The notes: generated by a model from the sequence alone, not told the origin. A DNA stretch of 64,000 bases from Glaesserella australis (GCF_003260095.1 NZ_PTPX01000018.1:124001-188000); one strand, 5' to 3'; positions 48,845 through 59,262 are shown, numbered from the stretch's first letter. A program made the numbers and translations.

Positions 48845-48875
48845 TCGGTCTCTCTAGGTTAAAAAATAGCTTGCG

Positions 48876-48904
48876 ATAATCAATGATGACCTTATTAAAG
48901 TCAA
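48876..48904 (-). promoter_or_regulatory. Promoter of the mla-ibaG-murA operon
   Basis: On minus: -35 TTGACT (48904-48899), 17-base spacer, -10 GATTAT (48881-48876). Start would be near 48869, about 25 bases before mlaF. Confidence 0.65.
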
Positions 48905-48940
48905 TGTTATTTAAAAAAATTGACAAATTTCTTTCCAATA

Positions 48941-48975
48941 AAAAAGGCATATTGATAGGCGTTTATTCAATATGC
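48941..48975 (-). terminator. Terminator of the lpoA-yraN-diaA-dolP genes
   Basis: Stem GGCATATTGA/TCAATATGCC with a loop of about ten bases; on minus it is followed by T run. It lies 25 bases past the dolP stop. Confidence 0.78.
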
Positions 48976-48999
48976 CGATCTACATGATATCGCTACAAA

Positions 49000-49590
49000 T
49001 TATTGTACATAAGTGATCACTTTAATCACTTTGACAACACCACTTACATTTCGAGCAACTTCAGCGGCTGCATTTGCTTGAGTACTCGATAAATTTCCCA
49101 TTAAAAATACTTCGCCATTCTCGGTGATAACTTTGACTTCCGTTGCTTTCACTTCATCATTAACAAGTAATTGAGATTTCACTTTTGTGGTAATCCAGCT
49201 ATCTTTGCTAATTTGAGCAACACCAATTTTTTCACCAACTCTGATTTCATTATAAACTGTAGATACGCTATCTACTCCTGCAGCTACATTTTTCGCAGCT
49301 TCTTTTGCTGACTCATTCGGAGCTTGTCCAATAAGTAATACTTTACCATTATATGAAACCACATTAATACGCGCTTCTGACTTAATTTGTTCATCTTTAT
49401 TCAGATTATAAGCCACTTTTTCTTCTAAGGTTTCATCATCAATTTGGCGTCCTGTACTTCTAGGATCTGTTGCTACTTTGGCTGCGGTTGCTCCGCCTAC
49501 AACAACGGCTGTTGCTAAACAACCTTGCAAGGATAAAAAAGTGACACTAAAAAGTCCAACTAACCCGATTTTTTTCACGAATGAAAACAT
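49000..49590 (-). CDS. dolP: BON-domain outer-membrane lipoprotein DolP
   Basis: A 196-residue lipoprotein (YraP in E. coli) that supports outer-membrane integrity and cell division. Lipobox LQGC at about 21-24, then two BON domains: about 50-115 (DETLEEKVAYNLNKDEQIKSEARINVVSYNGKVLLIG) and about 130-195 (KDSWITTKVKSQLLVNDEVKATEVKVITENGEVFLMG). Last of the lpoA-yraN-diaA-dolP run, same order as in E. coli. Confidence 0.94.
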   Translation of the reverse strand: MFSFVKKIGLVGLFSVTFLSLQGCLATAVVVGGATAAKVATDPRSTGRQIDDETLEEKVAYNLNKDEQIKSEARINVVSYNGKVLLIGQAPNESAKEAAKNVAAGVDSVSTVYNEIRVGEKIGVAQISKDSWITTKVKSQLLVNDEVKATEVKVITENGEVFLMGNLSSTQANAAAEVARNVSGVVKVIKVITYVQ

Positions 49591-49607
49591 AATAATCTCC
49601 TTAACGA

Positions 49608-50198
49608 TTAATTTGATGTGGTTGGAAAGAGTAAGTTATCCACCAATTCACAAATAATGTTGACACAGAATTGATGACCTTCAATGATTCTCATCTCATT
49701 GATAGATGGCATTTCAATTTCAAGATCCCCGTCATCTAACAAGCCGGTTGTATGATCATTTCGACTACTGGTAAATGCGCAGATCTCTAAATTTTCATTA
49801 TTCGCACAGTGAATCGCATTTAGTACAGCTTCTTCATTGCCAATAGGTGAAAATGCAATAAAAAGATCCCCCTCTTTTGCAACCGCTTGTAACTGTTTTC
49901 GATATATTTGTGTTAAATCTTGATCTTGATTTAAACACCCTACAAGCATGCCATCAAATTGTAACAAATGGGCAGCAAGGCTTGGTCGAACAAGTTCATA
50001 ACGATGTAAGAGATTGCTCACCAATAACTGTGCATTCGCATAGGAACGTCCATAGCCACATACAATCACTTTATTTCCACGAAGCAAACATGCCACAATG
50101 CGATTAGCAGCTTCATTTAAAACATTAGGTAATAACTCTGCAGAAGCTATTTGAATTTGAATACTTTCACTAAAGCGATCTTGAATTTTTTCTAACAT
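49608..50198 (-). CDS. diaA: DnaA initiator-associating protein DiaA
   Basis: A 196-residue SIS-domain protein. In E. coli DiaA forms tetramers that bind DnaA and promote timely replication start. GNKVIVCGYGRSYANAQLLVSNLLHRY and ITAFSPIGNEEAVLNAI-like segments form the SIS fold. It is a paralogue of phosphoheptose isomerase GmhA; position between yraN and dolP favours DiaA. One base separates it from yraN. Confidence 0.9.
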   Translation of the reverse strand: MLEKIQDRFSESIQIQIASAELLPNVLNEAANRIVACLLRGNKVIVCGYGRSYANAQLLVSNLLHRYELVRPSLAAHLLQFDGMLVGCLNQDQDLTQIYRKQLQAVAKEGDLFIAFSPIGNEEAVLNAIHCANNENLEICAFTSSRNDHTTGLLDDGDLEIEMPSINEMRIIEGHQFCVNIICELVDNLLFPTTSN

Positions 50199-50199
50199 C

Positions 50200-50544
50200 T
50201 TACCCTAAAAAATTTTTTATCCATAAAGGTGCATCATTACCTTCAAAAGCAACAACATCAAATCGACAATCTGCGGTATCTAATGAAAGATTTCTTTTGG
50301 CTAGCCACAAATTTGCCGCTTTTTTCCACTTTTGTTGCTTATGGTAGTTAATACTCTCAACTGCTGAACCAAAGTACGCATTTTTACGTTGTCTCACTTC
50401 AACAAAAACCCAAGTACTTTGGTCTTGCATAATTAAATCAAGCTCGCCACATTTAAATTGTTGATTTTGTGCGATGAACAACAAACCATGGTTTTCTAAA
50501 AACACTTTAGCTTGCTGTTCATAATAGTAGCCTTGCGCTCTCAT
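50200..50544 (-). CDS. yraN: YraN-family (UPF0102) protein
   Basis: A 114-residue member of UPF0102, a nuclease-like fold of unknown function. [37 protein letters not shown] contains the G-x-D-x2 core of the Holliday-resolvase-like superfamily, with [10 protein letters not shown] as the E-x-K motif. The ATG at 50544 begins one base after the lpoA stop; a longer reading into lpoA is not needed. Confidence 0.9.
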   Translation of the reverse strand: MRAQGYYYEQQAKVFLENHGLLFIAQNQQFKCGELDLIMQDQSTWVFVEVRQRKNAYFGSAVESINYHKQQKWKKAANLWLAKRNLSLDTADCRFDVVAFEGNDAPLWIKNFLG

Positions 50545-50545
50545 C

Positions 50546-52285
50546 TTAATTTGCGTTAATAATGCTACCACCACGATACTGTAACCAGCTCATTTCACGC
50601 TCAATATTACAGTTTGTTCCAGCACTTAAAATCCCCGTTAAACCGTGAACCTTATAGCCTGGAATTTGACGAAATTCGTTAAATTTATTTGCAATAGACC
50701 ATGTATCTGATCCCATCGCATATAAACGCATCATAGAAAAATCACTTTCTGCAATTTGATCCGCTTTTTTGTACTCCGCAGATTCAGGATCTGAAAGGAG
50801 TGGAATTTCACTAAATTTTACGCCTTCCATTGTTAAACGGAAATCTGGTCCATTGTTTGGCGAGTTACTACGTGATGACGTATAAATAGGATATTGGTTA
50901 GCTAAAGGAGAATTATCAATACCTTGTTTAATATCTGATAACTGCTCTGCGGTACCCAATACATAAATCCCGCTGCCCTGACCAAGCCCTGCACTTTGTA
51001 GTAAAGACACGCCTTCAAATGCTTCATTATAGTAACGAATATCGGCATCTCGATTCGTTAATTGGCGCCAACGTTGTGCAAAAGCATCTGCTGAACGTTG
51101 CCCAAAATCGCCGTTTGGTGCCAAAACAACAGCGTTGTTTAATCCATCTTTTTGGAAACGCTCTGCCGCTGATTTTGCTTCAGCTTCTGGAGATAAACCA
51201 TAATAACAAACCTTCGCAACGGCTTTTACATTAGGCGTTGAATTTAATGCAAGTACATTAATGTTGTTAATTTCAGGGCTAACCAACATTTCATCAACAC
51301 GATTTTTCAATAATGGTCCAATAACAGTTTGAGCCCCTTGCTGTTTTGCTTGTACCAACAAATCATTAACTGGTGCACTATCCGTATCGAATACTTGAAC
51401 GGCAATAGAATCTTGCCCTTTAGCATCATCAAAACCTCGCTTGATAATATCACCAAGGATTTTCCCTTCCCCACTTAAAGGCAACAAAAGTGCTACGCCA
51501 TTAAGCTGTGTTTGTTGGAAAGAAAGCACATTTTGTAACTCTGTAGGCATCAGCATCGCTGCCGAATGATTCGGATATTGTTGTTTCCAATTTTGGATTA
51601 CTTGTGGTAGTTGTTCTGGAGCAGACATATGCTGATTGTAAGCAACAGAAAGAGCAAGCCAACCTGCGAGTCCCATTTCCCCTGGACCTGCGGTTGCTTT
51701 CTCTAACATGCCACGATTTGCATTACGTAATGTTTCCCAAATTTTATCGTTATTTGCCTGACGGCTTTGTGTATCCGTCATATAGTTATCCATCAACGAT
51801 CTTGCTCTAACGACCTCAATCACGTCTTTTTGGTTTTCTGCAATTTTAGCTTGAGTTTGATATACACGTAATAATTGAGATTGACTTAATTGCCCTTGTG
51901 GCAACCCCTTCAAAATAGAGTAAGCTTCAGCATTTTTTTCTTGAAGTGCGGCTAATTGAGCAGAAAGTAATTGATATTCCGGTTTTTGAAGTTCATTTAA
52001 TTTCTCAAAAACAATATCTGACATGGTATTTTGAGCTTCAACTACCTTATTTTCATCAATCAATTTTCGTACAGCGAGCAAACGATAACTCTGTTGCTCT
52101 TCTTCTTTACCACTTTGATCTGCTTTATTAATATAAAACTCTGAATTTGCGTAAGCTTCATCTTTCAATGCTTCAGTCACTTTATTATTTGAACAAGCCG
52201 CAAGTAATAACGCTAACGTTGTTGGAATAAAAAGGGTTTTCATTTTTTGGCGAAAGCCTCGACTTTGTAATAAAATAGTTGGCAT
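50546..52285 (-). CDS. lpoA: Outer-membrane lipoprotein LpoA, PBP1a activator
   Basis: Outer-membrane lipoprotein that reaches through the periplasm to stimulate the peptidoglycan synthase PBP1a. 579 residues. Lipobox LLAAC (Cys about 31), an N-terminal helical TPR-like domain (about 40-245) and a C-terminal domain of periplasmic-binding fold (about 255-575). The ATG at 52285 has GGAG at good spacing; an internal ATG at 52243 lacks one, so the longer signal peptide is preferred. Divergent from rsmI. Confidence 0.93.
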   Translation of the reverse strand: MPTILLQSRGFRQKMKTLFIPTTLALLLAACSNNKVTEALKDEAYANSEFYINKADQSGKEEEQQSYRLLAVRKLIDENKVVEAQNTMSDIVFEKLNELQKPEYQLLSAQLAALQEKNAEAYSILKGLPQGQLSQSQLLRVYQTQAKIAENQKDVIEVVRARSLMDNYMTDTQSRQANNDKIWETLRNANRGMLEKATAGPGEMGLAGWLALSVAYNQHMSAPEQLPQVIQNWKQQYPNHSAAMLMPTELQNVLSFQQTQLNGVALLLPLSGEGKILGDIIKRGFDDAKGQDSIAVQVFDTDSAPVNDLLVQAKQQGAQTVIGPLLKNRVDEMLVSPEINNINVLALNSTPNVKAVAKVCYYGLSPEAEAKSAAERFQKDGLNNAVVLAPNGDFGQRSADAFAQRWRQLTNRDADIRYYNEAFEGVSLLQSAGLGQGSGIYVLGTAEQLSDIKQGIDNSPLANQYPIYTSSRSNSPNNGPDFRLTMEGVKFSEIPLLSDPESAEYKKADQIAESDFSMMRLYAMGSDTWSIANKFNEFRQIPGYKVHGLTGILSAGTNCNIEREMSWLQYRGGSIINAN

Positions 52286-52374
52286 TTTATTGCTCCATAA
52301 ATTTGGAAATGGGTGTTATTAAACTCTGCGTTGGTACATCTTGCGATCTTACTTATCAAATAAGCGAAAATCAA

Positions 52375-53241
52375 ATGAAAAACGGACATAATCACGAACA
52401 AACTGGCACATTATATATTGTCGCCACACCAATCGGAAACCTAAGCGATATCACTCAACGAGCTCTTACAATATTAGAAACCGTTGATTTAATTGCCGCT
52501 GAAGATACGCGACACAGTGGCATATTACTCAGTCATTACGGAATTAAAAAACCTTTCTTCGCTTTACACGATCACAACGAACAGCAAAAAGCCGCTATTT
52601 TGGTTGAGAAATTACAACAAGGACAAAATATCGCCTTAATATCTGATGCCGGAACACCACTCATCAGCGATCCAGGGTTTCATCTTGTGCGCCATTGTCG
52701 ACAAGCGGGTATTCATATTGTGCCAATACCAGGGGCTTGTGCTGCGATTACGGCACTTTGCAGTTCAGGTATTGCATCAGACCGCTTTTGTTTTGAAGGG
52801 TTCCTTCCTGCCAAAAGTAAAGCACGTTGCGATAAACTCACTGCGTTATCTGATGAGCCAAGAACGCTCATTTTCTATGAATCAACGCATCGCATCTTAG
52901 AATGTCTCTCTGATATGCAAAGCATCTTTGGAGAAGATCGCTATCTTGTTATGGCAAGAGAGCTCACGAAAACGTGGGAAACTATACATGGAGATAGCAT
53001 TGCGAATCTTATTTCATGGTTATCTGAAGACAATAATCGCATCAAAGGTGAAATTGTCTTAATTGTTGAAGGAAAGTCAGAACAGTCTTCTAACAATGAA
53101 ATTTCACCCCAAGCACTTAAATTATTGGCAAGGCTCAGTGAAGAATTACCATTGAAGAAGGCATCTGCTATTGTGGCAGATACTTTTGGGTATAAAAAGA
53201 ACGAATTATACCAATATGGTTTAGCTCATTTTAAGAATTAA
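52375..53241 (+). CDS. rsmI: 16S rRNA (cytidine(1402)-2'-O)-methyltransferase RsmI
   Basis: SAM-dependent 2'-O-methylation of C1402 in the ribosomal decoding centre. 288 residues. [20 protein letters not shown] at the N-terminus, [23 protein letters not shown] (about 88-101) and [12 protein letters not shown] are tetrapyrrole-methylase-fold signatures. The frame is open from 52279, but only the ATG at 52375 gives the normal N-terminus. Divergent from lpoA, as in enterics. Confidence 0.95.
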   Translation: MKNGHNHEQTGTLYIVATPIGNLSDITQRALTILETVDLIAAEDTRHSGILLSHYGIKKPFFALHDHNEQQKAAILVEKLQQGQNIALISDAGTPLISDPGFHLVRHCRQAGIHIVPIPGACAAITALCSSGIASDRFCFEGFLPAKSKARCDKLTALSDEPRTLIFYESTHRILECLSDMQSIFGEDRYLVMARELTKTWETIHGDSIANLISWLSEDNNRIKGEIVLIVEGKSEQSSNNEISPQALKLLARLSEELPLKKASAIVADTFGYKKNELYQYGLAHFKN

Positions 53242-53385
53242 CAAGCGGTTAGTTATTACCGAAATTTTACAAACAGTAATAATTACTATCTATTTGTTTT
53301 TAAAAGGAATTAATCTCATTTAAGCGATTGTTTTTTTCTATTAAATGAATAAATTATATTCACTGTTTTAATAAAATTTTTCAGC

Positions 53386-53391
53386 TATAAT
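53386..53391 (+). promoter_or_regulatory. -10 box of dps
   Basis: Perfect TATAAT 39 bases before the dps start, in a very AT-rich leader. No convincing -35 (nearest CTGTTT at 17 bases), which would fit an activator- or stress-dependent promoter. Confidence 0.45.
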
Positions 53392-53429
53392 TAGCGTCAA
53401 TTAACTTATTACTCTATAGGAGAATTTTT

Positions 53430-53915
53430 ATGTTTAACTCAATCGGTCTAGATACAGCAACATCTGCAAAATTAGCAAAAGAACTTAATAACTTGCTTGC
53501 GAGTTACCAAGTATTCTATACAAATGTTCGTGGTTATCACTGGAATATCAAAGGTGTTAGTTTCTTTGAATTACATGCAAAATTTGAAGAAATCTACGAT
53601 GATTTGGTGGTTAAAGTAGATGAAATTGCAGAACGTATTCTTACTCTTGGACATACCCCTGCAAATGCATTTAGCCAATATTTAACCGTTTCTTTAGTAA
53701 AAGAAGATATTGGTTCAAGCTCTGCTCAACACTGCTTAACAGGAACTTTAGAAGGTTTCAAAACGTTGTTAAAACAACAACGTGAGATCCTTGCCTTAGC
53801 AAATGAAGCAGGAGATGAAGGTACTGCCTCACAAATGAGTGACTACATCAAAGAGCAAGAAAAATTAGTCTGGATGTTCTCTTCTGCAGCAACTTGCGGT
53901 GTGTGCCAACAATAA
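53430..53915 (+). CDS. dps: Dps-family ferritin-like protein
   Basis: Dodecameric protein that binds and oxidises iron with peroxide, protecting DNA in stress. 161 residues. YTNVRGYHWNIKGVSFFELHAKFEEIYDDLVVKVDEIAERILTLG (about 30-75) carries the ferroxidase His and Asp/Glu residues. The N-terminus is short, so DNA binding of the E. coli type is not obvious. The C-terminal CGVCQQ with two Cys is unusual. Start follows TAGGAG. Confidence 0.92.
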   Translation: MFNSIGLDTATSAKLAKELNNLLASYQVFYTNVRGYHWNIKGVSFFELHAKFEEIYDDLVVKVDEIAERILTLGHTPANAFSQYLTVSLVKEDIGSSSAQHCLTGTLEGFKTLLKQQREILALANEAGDEGTASQMSDYIKEQEKLVWMFSSAATCGVCQQ

Positions 53916-53925
53916 TATCTTAAAC

Positions 53926-53960
53926 AAAAAGCTGATTTCATATTCTGAAATCAGCTTTTT
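53926..53960. terminator. Bidirectional terminator between dps and pssA
   Basis: Perfect 15-bp stem AAAAAGCTGATTTCA/TGAAATCAGCTTTTT with a five-base loop between the convergent stops at 53915 and 53972. Confidence 0.9.
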
Positions 53961-53971
53961 ACGTTTAGGAG

Positions 53972-55339
53972 CTATAGAAGCATTTTAACAATCTTATCTA
54001 ATTTTACCCGTCCAAATTTTTTCAATAATTTTTTCACTTTTTCAGGATAATCTTTTATCTCTTCTAAATCGCTATAATGCGTGAGTAATGTCGTATAAGT
54101 ACGAATCTGCGCTAACTCTTGCTCTACTTTTTCTATCAACTCACTTTTAGGATCAGATACTAATACCGCATTCTCTGCATCAAGTTTCCAAGCCCTAGGG
54201 TTCAAATTATTCCCTGTTAACAAAATATAGCGATTATCTATCCATACACCTTTAAGATGATAAGTATTCTCTCCATCTTTCCAAAGACGAATAACTAATT
54301 GCCCATTTTGAATGTAACGGTCAAAATTTCTAGCAAAAGCTCGTAAGTTCTTTTCATACAGATACGGCAATGCTGATGCCATTGTAAATTTTTCTTCAGG
54401 AGGCGTGAAAAAGTCGTTAGCCGTTTTGTCGCCGACAATAATTTCAATCTGTTTGCCGTTTTCTAACAACCACGTAATGCGTTGGCTAATCGAACGGGGA
54501 AAATTGAAATAAGGAGTGCAAATAGTTAATTTTTGTTGCACTTGGAAGAACAGCGCTTCAATCGTTTTATTCAGCGGATTTTTTCTTCCTAATCCAACCA
54601 ATGGCGACACCATCAGTTGCTCTTCATTCATCGACACGCCTGAAAAATAATACGCCTGTTGGCTCAATTCCTTGCGGAACGTTTTTACAAGCGGTCGGAT
54701 TTCTACGGTTTTTGGACGATTTGCCTGATCTAAACGATTGACCGCGGGATTAGCCAAAATATGTTGCTGAATAAAATTAATCCAGCTATCCGCCAACGCT
54801 TTATTTTCGATTTGGTGATAACGGTCGTAACGATAGCGTTCAAACTGTTGTAAATAAACGTTGTTAATACTCGCACCGCTATACAGCAAGGTGTCGTCAA
54901 ACACAAAGCCTTTGAGATGTAATACGCCAAAGATCTCACGTTTATTGACTGGCACGCCATAAAACTGAATCTCTTGTTCAGTCGACAAAGCATATTTCTC
55001 ACGCACTTGAGTGTACCAATCCGCGTTCGACATTTGGGCCGCTTCACCGATACGTCCACGTTGAGCCCTGTGCCAATCAACCAGAACTTTAATTTCAAGT
55101 TGTGGATTTGCCTGTTTTGCCTGATACAAAGCCTCCAGCACCTCTTGCCCTGCTTCATCTTTTTCAAAGTATAAAGCAGTCAAATAAATGCGAGATTTTG
55201 CTTGTTTAATTAAGGTTAAAATCTGCTGTTTAAACGCCGAACTACTTGCCAAAAATTCGACTTTATCCGCTGATTGTGGGATAAAGGTGAGTGTTTCAAG
55301 GTGGCGTTTAGCACGGGTTTGTTTGTTTAGAATAAGCAT
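53972..55339 (-). CDS. pssA: Phosphatidylserine synthase
   Basis: Makes phosphatidylserine from CDP-diacylglycerol and serine, the route to phosphatidylethanolamine. 455 residues; type I, phospholipase D-like superfamily. Two HKD motifs: HLKGFVFDDTLLYSGASI (about 140-157) and HLKGVWIDNRYILLTGNNL (about 360-378). GAGGAT precedes the start, right beside a 15-bp perfect hairpin. Confidence 0.95.
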   Translation of the reverse strand: MLILNKQTRAKRHLETLTFIPQSADKVEFLASSSAFKQQILTLIKQAKSRIYLTALYFEKDEAGQEVLEALYQAKQANPQLEIKVLVDWHRAQRGRIGEAAQMSNADWYTQVREKYALSTEQEIQFYGVPVNKREIFGVLHLKGFVFDDTLLYSGASINNVYLQQFERYRYDRYHQIENKALADSWINFIQQHILANPAVNRLDQANRPKTVEIRPLVKTFRKELSQQAYYFSGVSMNEEQLMVSPLVGLGRKNPLNKTIEALFFQVQQKLTICTPYFNFPRSISQRITWLLENGKQIEIIVGDKTANDFFTPPEEKFTMASALPYLYEKNLRAFARNFDRYIQNGQLVIRLWKDGENTYHLKGVWIDNRYILLTGNNLNPRAWKLDAENAVLVSDPKSELIEKVEQELAQIRTYTTLLTHYSDLEEIKDYPEKVKKLLKKFGRVKLDKIVKMLL

Positions 55340-55351
55340 TGTAGATCCTCT

Positions 55352-55385
55352 GTTACTTTTCTTTGCTTGTGCAAAGAAAAGTAAC
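55352..55385. repeat. Perfect 15-bp hairpin in the pssA leader
   Basis: GTTACTTTTCTTTGC and its complement flank the loop TTGT. It begins 12 bases before the pssA start codon and abuts its Shine-Dalgarno. Similar palindromes recur between genes in many proteobacteria, so it may be a dispersed repeat; placement would also allow a regulatory role. Confidence 0.65.
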
Positions 55386-55501
55386 CAAAAGAAAGCTCCC
55401 TACTTCACCACTAATCTTCGCTTAGTTTAAATTTGCTTAACAGAACATTTTAAATTCACACAGATTGCTCAGAAGGGAGATTTTATATCTAAGATTATAG
55501 T

Positions 55502-56212
55502 CTATTTTCTTGTCTTATTACCTAATTCACTTAAACGCATCAAATTATTCATCGCATCAGGATTTTGTAATAACGTTGGCAATAATGTTGTCATTAAAGT
55601 GACTTCCGGTGACTGCTGAGGCTGAGCATATTTTGCAACTTGTGAAGTAACTATATCTATTATATCTGTATTTTTTTGATGTAATAATTCAATAATATCG
55701 TCCAACTTATCATGGATTGATAAAAATGCAGATGATTCAAAAGTTGCTGTAGGCTGCATATCATTGTGATTCTGAGACATTTCAGAATCCGTAAATGATT
55801 GAATTGTTTCAGCTAAACGCTTTTTACAATCATCAACCTTATCAAGATTATCTATAACATATTTGATGGTTCTTAGTGTAGAAACATCAAAAGGGATATT
55901 ATCATTTTCTTGAATAATCGGTATCAGAGGGAGCCTTTTTGCTTGTCTATAGCCAAATTCATAAAATACATTTGGATTATGATCTGTCATATCCGCAATA
56001 ACTAAATCTGCTGTATCTAAGTATTTAATAATTGTACTGTCAATTCGATCAACAGTAACAAGTTGATCTACTCGAATAACTTCATAACCAGCAGTTTCAC
56101 ATACTGGCTTAATTATATGCCTTAAAACTGTATCCGAACGCTTTCTAGCTTCCGATGAATCACTACCAATAGGGCATACAATGAAACAGATTTTTTGATT
56201 TGAGTTACCCAT
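55502..56212 (-). CDS. Orphan TIR/nucleoside deoxyribosyltransferase-like protein
   Basis: A 236-residue protein without a recognised gene name. The N-terminal 140 residues show a flavodoxin-like fold with KICFIVCPIGSDSSEARKRSD, YLDTADLVIADMTDHNPNVFYEFGYRQA (Glu about 85, the place of the catalytic Glu in nucleoside deoxyribosyltransferases and TIR NADases) and PFDVSTLRTIKYV. The C-terminal part (about 145-236) is helical and unlike known domains. This fold is found in anti-phage effectors that degrade NAD or nucleotides, but no sensor gene lies beside it. Start follows GAGGAT. Both sides carry repeats. Function: inference only. Confidence 0.7.
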   Translation of the reverse strand: MGNSNQKICFIVCPIGSDSSEARKRSDTVLRHIIKPVCETAGYEVIRVDQLVTVDRIDSTIIKYLDTADLVIADMTDHNPNVFYEFGYRQAKRLPLIPIIQENDNIPFDVSTLRTIKYVIDNLDKVDDCKKRLAETIQSFTDSEMSQNHNDMQPTATFESSAFLSIHDKLDDIIELLHQKNTDIIDIVTSQVAKYAQPQQSPEVTLMTTLLPTLLQNPDAMNNLMRLSELGNKTRK

Positions 56213-56292
56213 ATATCCTCATTAGATTATTATAAATTCCTAGATCATTTAAATAATATTACTTAGTCCTAGAGGAGCTGGCTTATGCTTAG

Positions 56293-56312
56293 CCTAGAGT
56301 ATAAACTCTAGG
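56293..56312. repeat. Perfect hairpin upstream of the TIR-like gene
   Basis: CCTAGAGT-ATAA-ACTCTAGG, 8-bp stem with four-base loop, no T run. It lies in the gap between ileS and the TIR-like gene, in the leader of the latter if it has its own promoter. Confidence 0.5.
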
Positions 56313-56357
56313 TTGTTACGATATTATGTAGCATTTCCATAAGACTCAAAAGAACTC

Positions 56358-56428
56358 GTAGGGGTGGGGTTTATCCCCACCCTTAAAATATGGATATGAT
56401 ATCGGGCGGGGATAAACCCCGCCCCTAC
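56358..56428. repeat. Paired palindrome, GTAGGGGTGGGG family
   Basis: Two inverted units of 25 bp (56358-56382 and 56404-56428), each itself palindromic (GGGTGGGG..CCCCACCC; GGGCGGGG..CCCCGCCC), with outer ends GTAGGGG and CCCCTAC. Same architecture as the GGACACAC family and the same GTAGGG outer ends as copies 1 and 2 of that family. It lies 14 bases past the ileS stop and may act as its terminator. Confidence 0.82.
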
Positions 56429-56442
56429 AAATAAAAAGAGAT

Positions 56443-59262
56443 TTAAGCAAATGATCTTTGCTCACCACTCCCCACCACATTCTCCACACAACGCCCACAA
56501 ATCTCTGGGTGTTCTGCGTTTGCACCGATGTCGGTTGCATAATGCCAGCAACGTGGACATTTTTCGCCGTCGGCACGCTCTACTTTCACCGCCAAGCCAG
56601 CTAATTCGCCTTCTTCCACATCTGCATCTTTCAATGGTTTAACCACCGCTTGTGATGTGATCAGCACAAAGCGTAATTCATTTCCGAGTTGCTCTAATAA
56701 TGGGCGAATATCATCGTTAGCGTACACCGTGACTTTCGCTTCTAAGCCTGCACCGATAAGTTTGTCGTTACGCGCTTGCTCTAACACACGGTTTACTTCG
56801 GCACGCACTTTTAACAGTTTTTGCCAGTAGTTGTCGTCTAATTTTTCGTTTTCGCCTAAGCCGAATAAGCCTGTGTAGAACTCTTCGGTAAAGACAAATT
56901 CGCTACGACCTTCCACTTGCGGTAAGTAGCCCCAAATTTCGTCTGCGGTAAAGGATAAAATCGGTGCAATCCAACGTACTAATGCTTCGGAAATGTGCCA
57001 CAACGCTGTTTGACAACTACGGCGAGCAAGGCTGTCCGCTTTGGTGGTGTATTGACGGTCTTTGATAATATCAAGGTAGAATGACCCCATTTCGATTGAG
57101 CAGAAACGCATTAAACGTTGCACAACGGTATGGAATTGATAGTTATCATAAGCGTCTTTAATTTCATTTTGTGCATCTAACACACAAGCCACTGCCCAGC
57201 GATCTAAAGCGATCATCTCTTCAGGCTGAACCAAATCACGTTTTGGATCGAAACCGTTTAAGTTCGCTAACAAGAAACGAGCAGTGTTACGAATACGGCG
57301 GTAAGTGTCGCCCGCACTGTTTAAAATGTTGTGAGAAACCGCAATTTCGCCCGTGTAGTCCGTTGAAGCGACCCACAAACGTAAAATATCCGCGCCGTTT
57401 TTGTTCCACACTTCGCTCGGCACAATCACATTACCAAGCGATTTCGACATTTTGCGACCTTTCTCGTCCACTGTAAAACCGTGCGTAAGTACTTGATTAT
57501 ACGGAGCTTTATTGTCCGTTGCTGTTGAAAGCATTAAGGAAGACATAAACCAGCCACGATGTTGGTCGGAACCTTCAAGGTACATATCTGCTGAGTTGCC
57601 GTTGAACTCTGGGCGTTGTTGTACCACAGACGCATAAGTTGATCCTGAGTCGAACCATACATCTAAAGTATCAGGCACTTTACGGTAAATTTTCGCATCT
57701 TCTTCGCCTAATACGTCTTTCGGGTCGAGATCCCACCATGCTTGGATACCTGCTTGTTCCACACGTTTTGCCACCTCTTCTAAAATTTCTAAGGTGCGTG
57801 GGTGAAGCTGTTCTGTTTCGTTATGCACGAACATAGTCATCGGCACGCCCCAAGTACGCTGACGAGAGATACACCAGTCTGGACGGTTCGCCACCATGGT
57901 GTCGATACGTGCTTCACCCCAGCTTGGGATCCAACGTACTTTCTTGATTTCACCTAATGCTTGTTTGCGTAACCCTTGTGTTTCCATACCGATAAACCAT
58001 TGTGGTGTTGCACGGAAAATAATCGGGGTTTTGTGTCGCCAGCAGTGCGGATAGCTATGTTTAATGCGTTCTAATTTGAGCAAGGTGCCAGTTTCTTTCA
58101 GTTTTTCAATGACTAAATCATTTGATTCAAACACGCCTTTGCCTGCAAAGAATGGAGCTTTTGAAACAAATTTACCATCATTAGCAATCAAACCTGCCAT
58201 TTCTAATTGATATTTTTGGCTGACAATATAGTCGTCTAAACCGTGATCAGGTGCGGTATGAACTAAGCCCGTACCGCCGTCAGTGGTAACGTGATCGCCT
58301 AAAATAAACGGCACAGTATGATCGTAGAATGGGTGGTTGAAACGCACCAATTCCAACTCGCTTCCTTTCGCCGAACCTAAAACTTCTACTTGCTCAACGC
58401 CAGCGGCTTTTTGTACCGCTTCGACTAATTCAGCAGCTAAAATCACACGCTCATCGCCAAATTGCACCAGCTGATATTCCAATTCCGCGTTGATCGCAAT
58501 CGCACGGTTTGATGGTAACGTCCAAGGCGTTGTTGTCCAAATTACCGCTGAAATCTGACCGCTTCCTTTACCTTGTGCATTGAATTTCGCTTCCACTTGT
58601 GCAGGATCTACCGCTGAGAAACGCACATAGATAGACGGTGAAACTTTATCTTCGTACTCCACTTCCGCTTCTGCTAAAGAAGAGCCACAATCTAAACACC
58701 AGTGAACGGGTTTTGAGCCTTTGTATAAGTGACCATTTGCAATCACTTTTCCTAACGTACGGATAATGTTCGCTTCGGTATTAAAATTCATAGTGAGATA
58801 AGGATTATCCCAATCGCCCAACACGCCCATACGGATAAAGTCCGCTTTTTGCCCTTCAACTTGCTCTTTCGCATAATCACGGCACGCTTGACGGAATTCT
58901 GCCGCAGAAATTTTCTCGTTTGGCTTACCCACCAAACCTTCTACTTTTAACTCAATCGGCAAACCGTGGCAGTCCCACCCCGGAATATATGGCGAGTCAA
59001 AACCCATTGCAGTTTTCGATTTAATAATAATATCTTTTAAAATTTTATTAACGGCGTGACCAAGGTGAATGTTGCCATTCGCATACGGAGGGCCATCGTG
59101 CAAAATAAACGATTTTTTCCCTTTTGATGTTTCACGAATTTTTTGATACAAATTTTTATCGTACCAATTTTTTAACATCGCAGGTTCACGCTTAGCGAGA
59201 TCCCCACGCATCGGAAAGCCTGTTTCAGGCAGATTTAAGGTGTTTTTGTAATCGACTGTCAT
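56443..59262 (-). CDS. ileS: Isoleucyl-tRNA synthetase
   Basis: Charges tRNA-Ile with isoleucine and edits valine. 939 residues. Class I motifs HIGH-like GNIHLGH (about 62-68) and KMSKS (about 602-606); editing domain between them; anticodon domain; and a C-terminal zinc site CPRCW...CGRC. The ATG at 59262 matches the E. coli start ([24 protein letters not shown]) and has GGAA upstream; an in-frame TTG at 59274 overlaps that site. 54 bases after ribF, with which it forms a conserved pair. Confidence 0.97.
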   Translation of the reverse strand: MTVDYKNTLNLPETGFPMRGDLAKREPAMLKNWYDKNLYQKIRETSKGKKSFILHDGPPYANGNIHLGHAVNKILKDIIIKSKTAMGFDSPYIPGWDCHGLPIELKVEGLVGKPNEKISAAEFRQACRDYAKEQVEGQKADFIRMGVLGDWDNPYLTMNFNTEANIIRTLGKVIANGHLYKGSKPVHWCLDCGSSLAEAEVEYEDKVSPSIYVRFSAVDPAQVEAKFNAQGKGSGQISAVIWTTTPWTLPSNRAIAINAELEYQLVQFGDERVILAAELVEAVQKAAGVEQVEVLGSAKGSELELVRFNHPFYDHTVPFILGDHVTTDGGTGLVHTAPDHGLDDYIVSQKYQLEMAGLIANDGKFVSKAPFFAGKGVFESNDLVIEKLKETGTLLKLERIKHSYPHCWRHKTPIIFRATPQWFIGMETQGLRKQALGEIKKVRWIPSWGEARIDTMVANRPDWCISRQRTWGVPMTMFVHNETEQLHPRTLEILEEVAKRVEQAGIQAWWDLDPKDVLGEEDAKIYRKVPDTLDVWFDSGSTYASVVQQRPEFNGNSADMYLEGSDQHRGWFMSSLMLSTATDNKAPYNQVLTHGFTVDEKGRKMSKSLGNVIVPSEVWNKNGADILRLWVASTDYTGEIAVSHNILNSAGDTYRRIRNTARFLLANLNGFDPKRDLVQPEEMIALDRWAVACVLDAQNEIKDAYDNYQFHTVVQRLMRFCSIEMGSFYLDIIKDRQYTTKADSLARRSCQTALWHISEALVRWIAPILSFTADEIWGYLPQVEGRSEFVFTEEFYTGLFGLGENEKLDDNYWQKLLKVRAEVNRVLEQARNDKLIGAGLEAKVTVYANDDIRPLLEQLGNELRFVLITSQAVVKPLKDADVEEGELAGLAVKVERADGEKCPRCWHYATDIGANAEHPEICGRCVENVVGSGEQRSFA

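Noticed and set aside
49608-50198. Phosphoheptose isomerase GmhA
   Set aside because: The SIS fold is shared, but the gene order lpoA-yraN-x-dolP is that of diaA.
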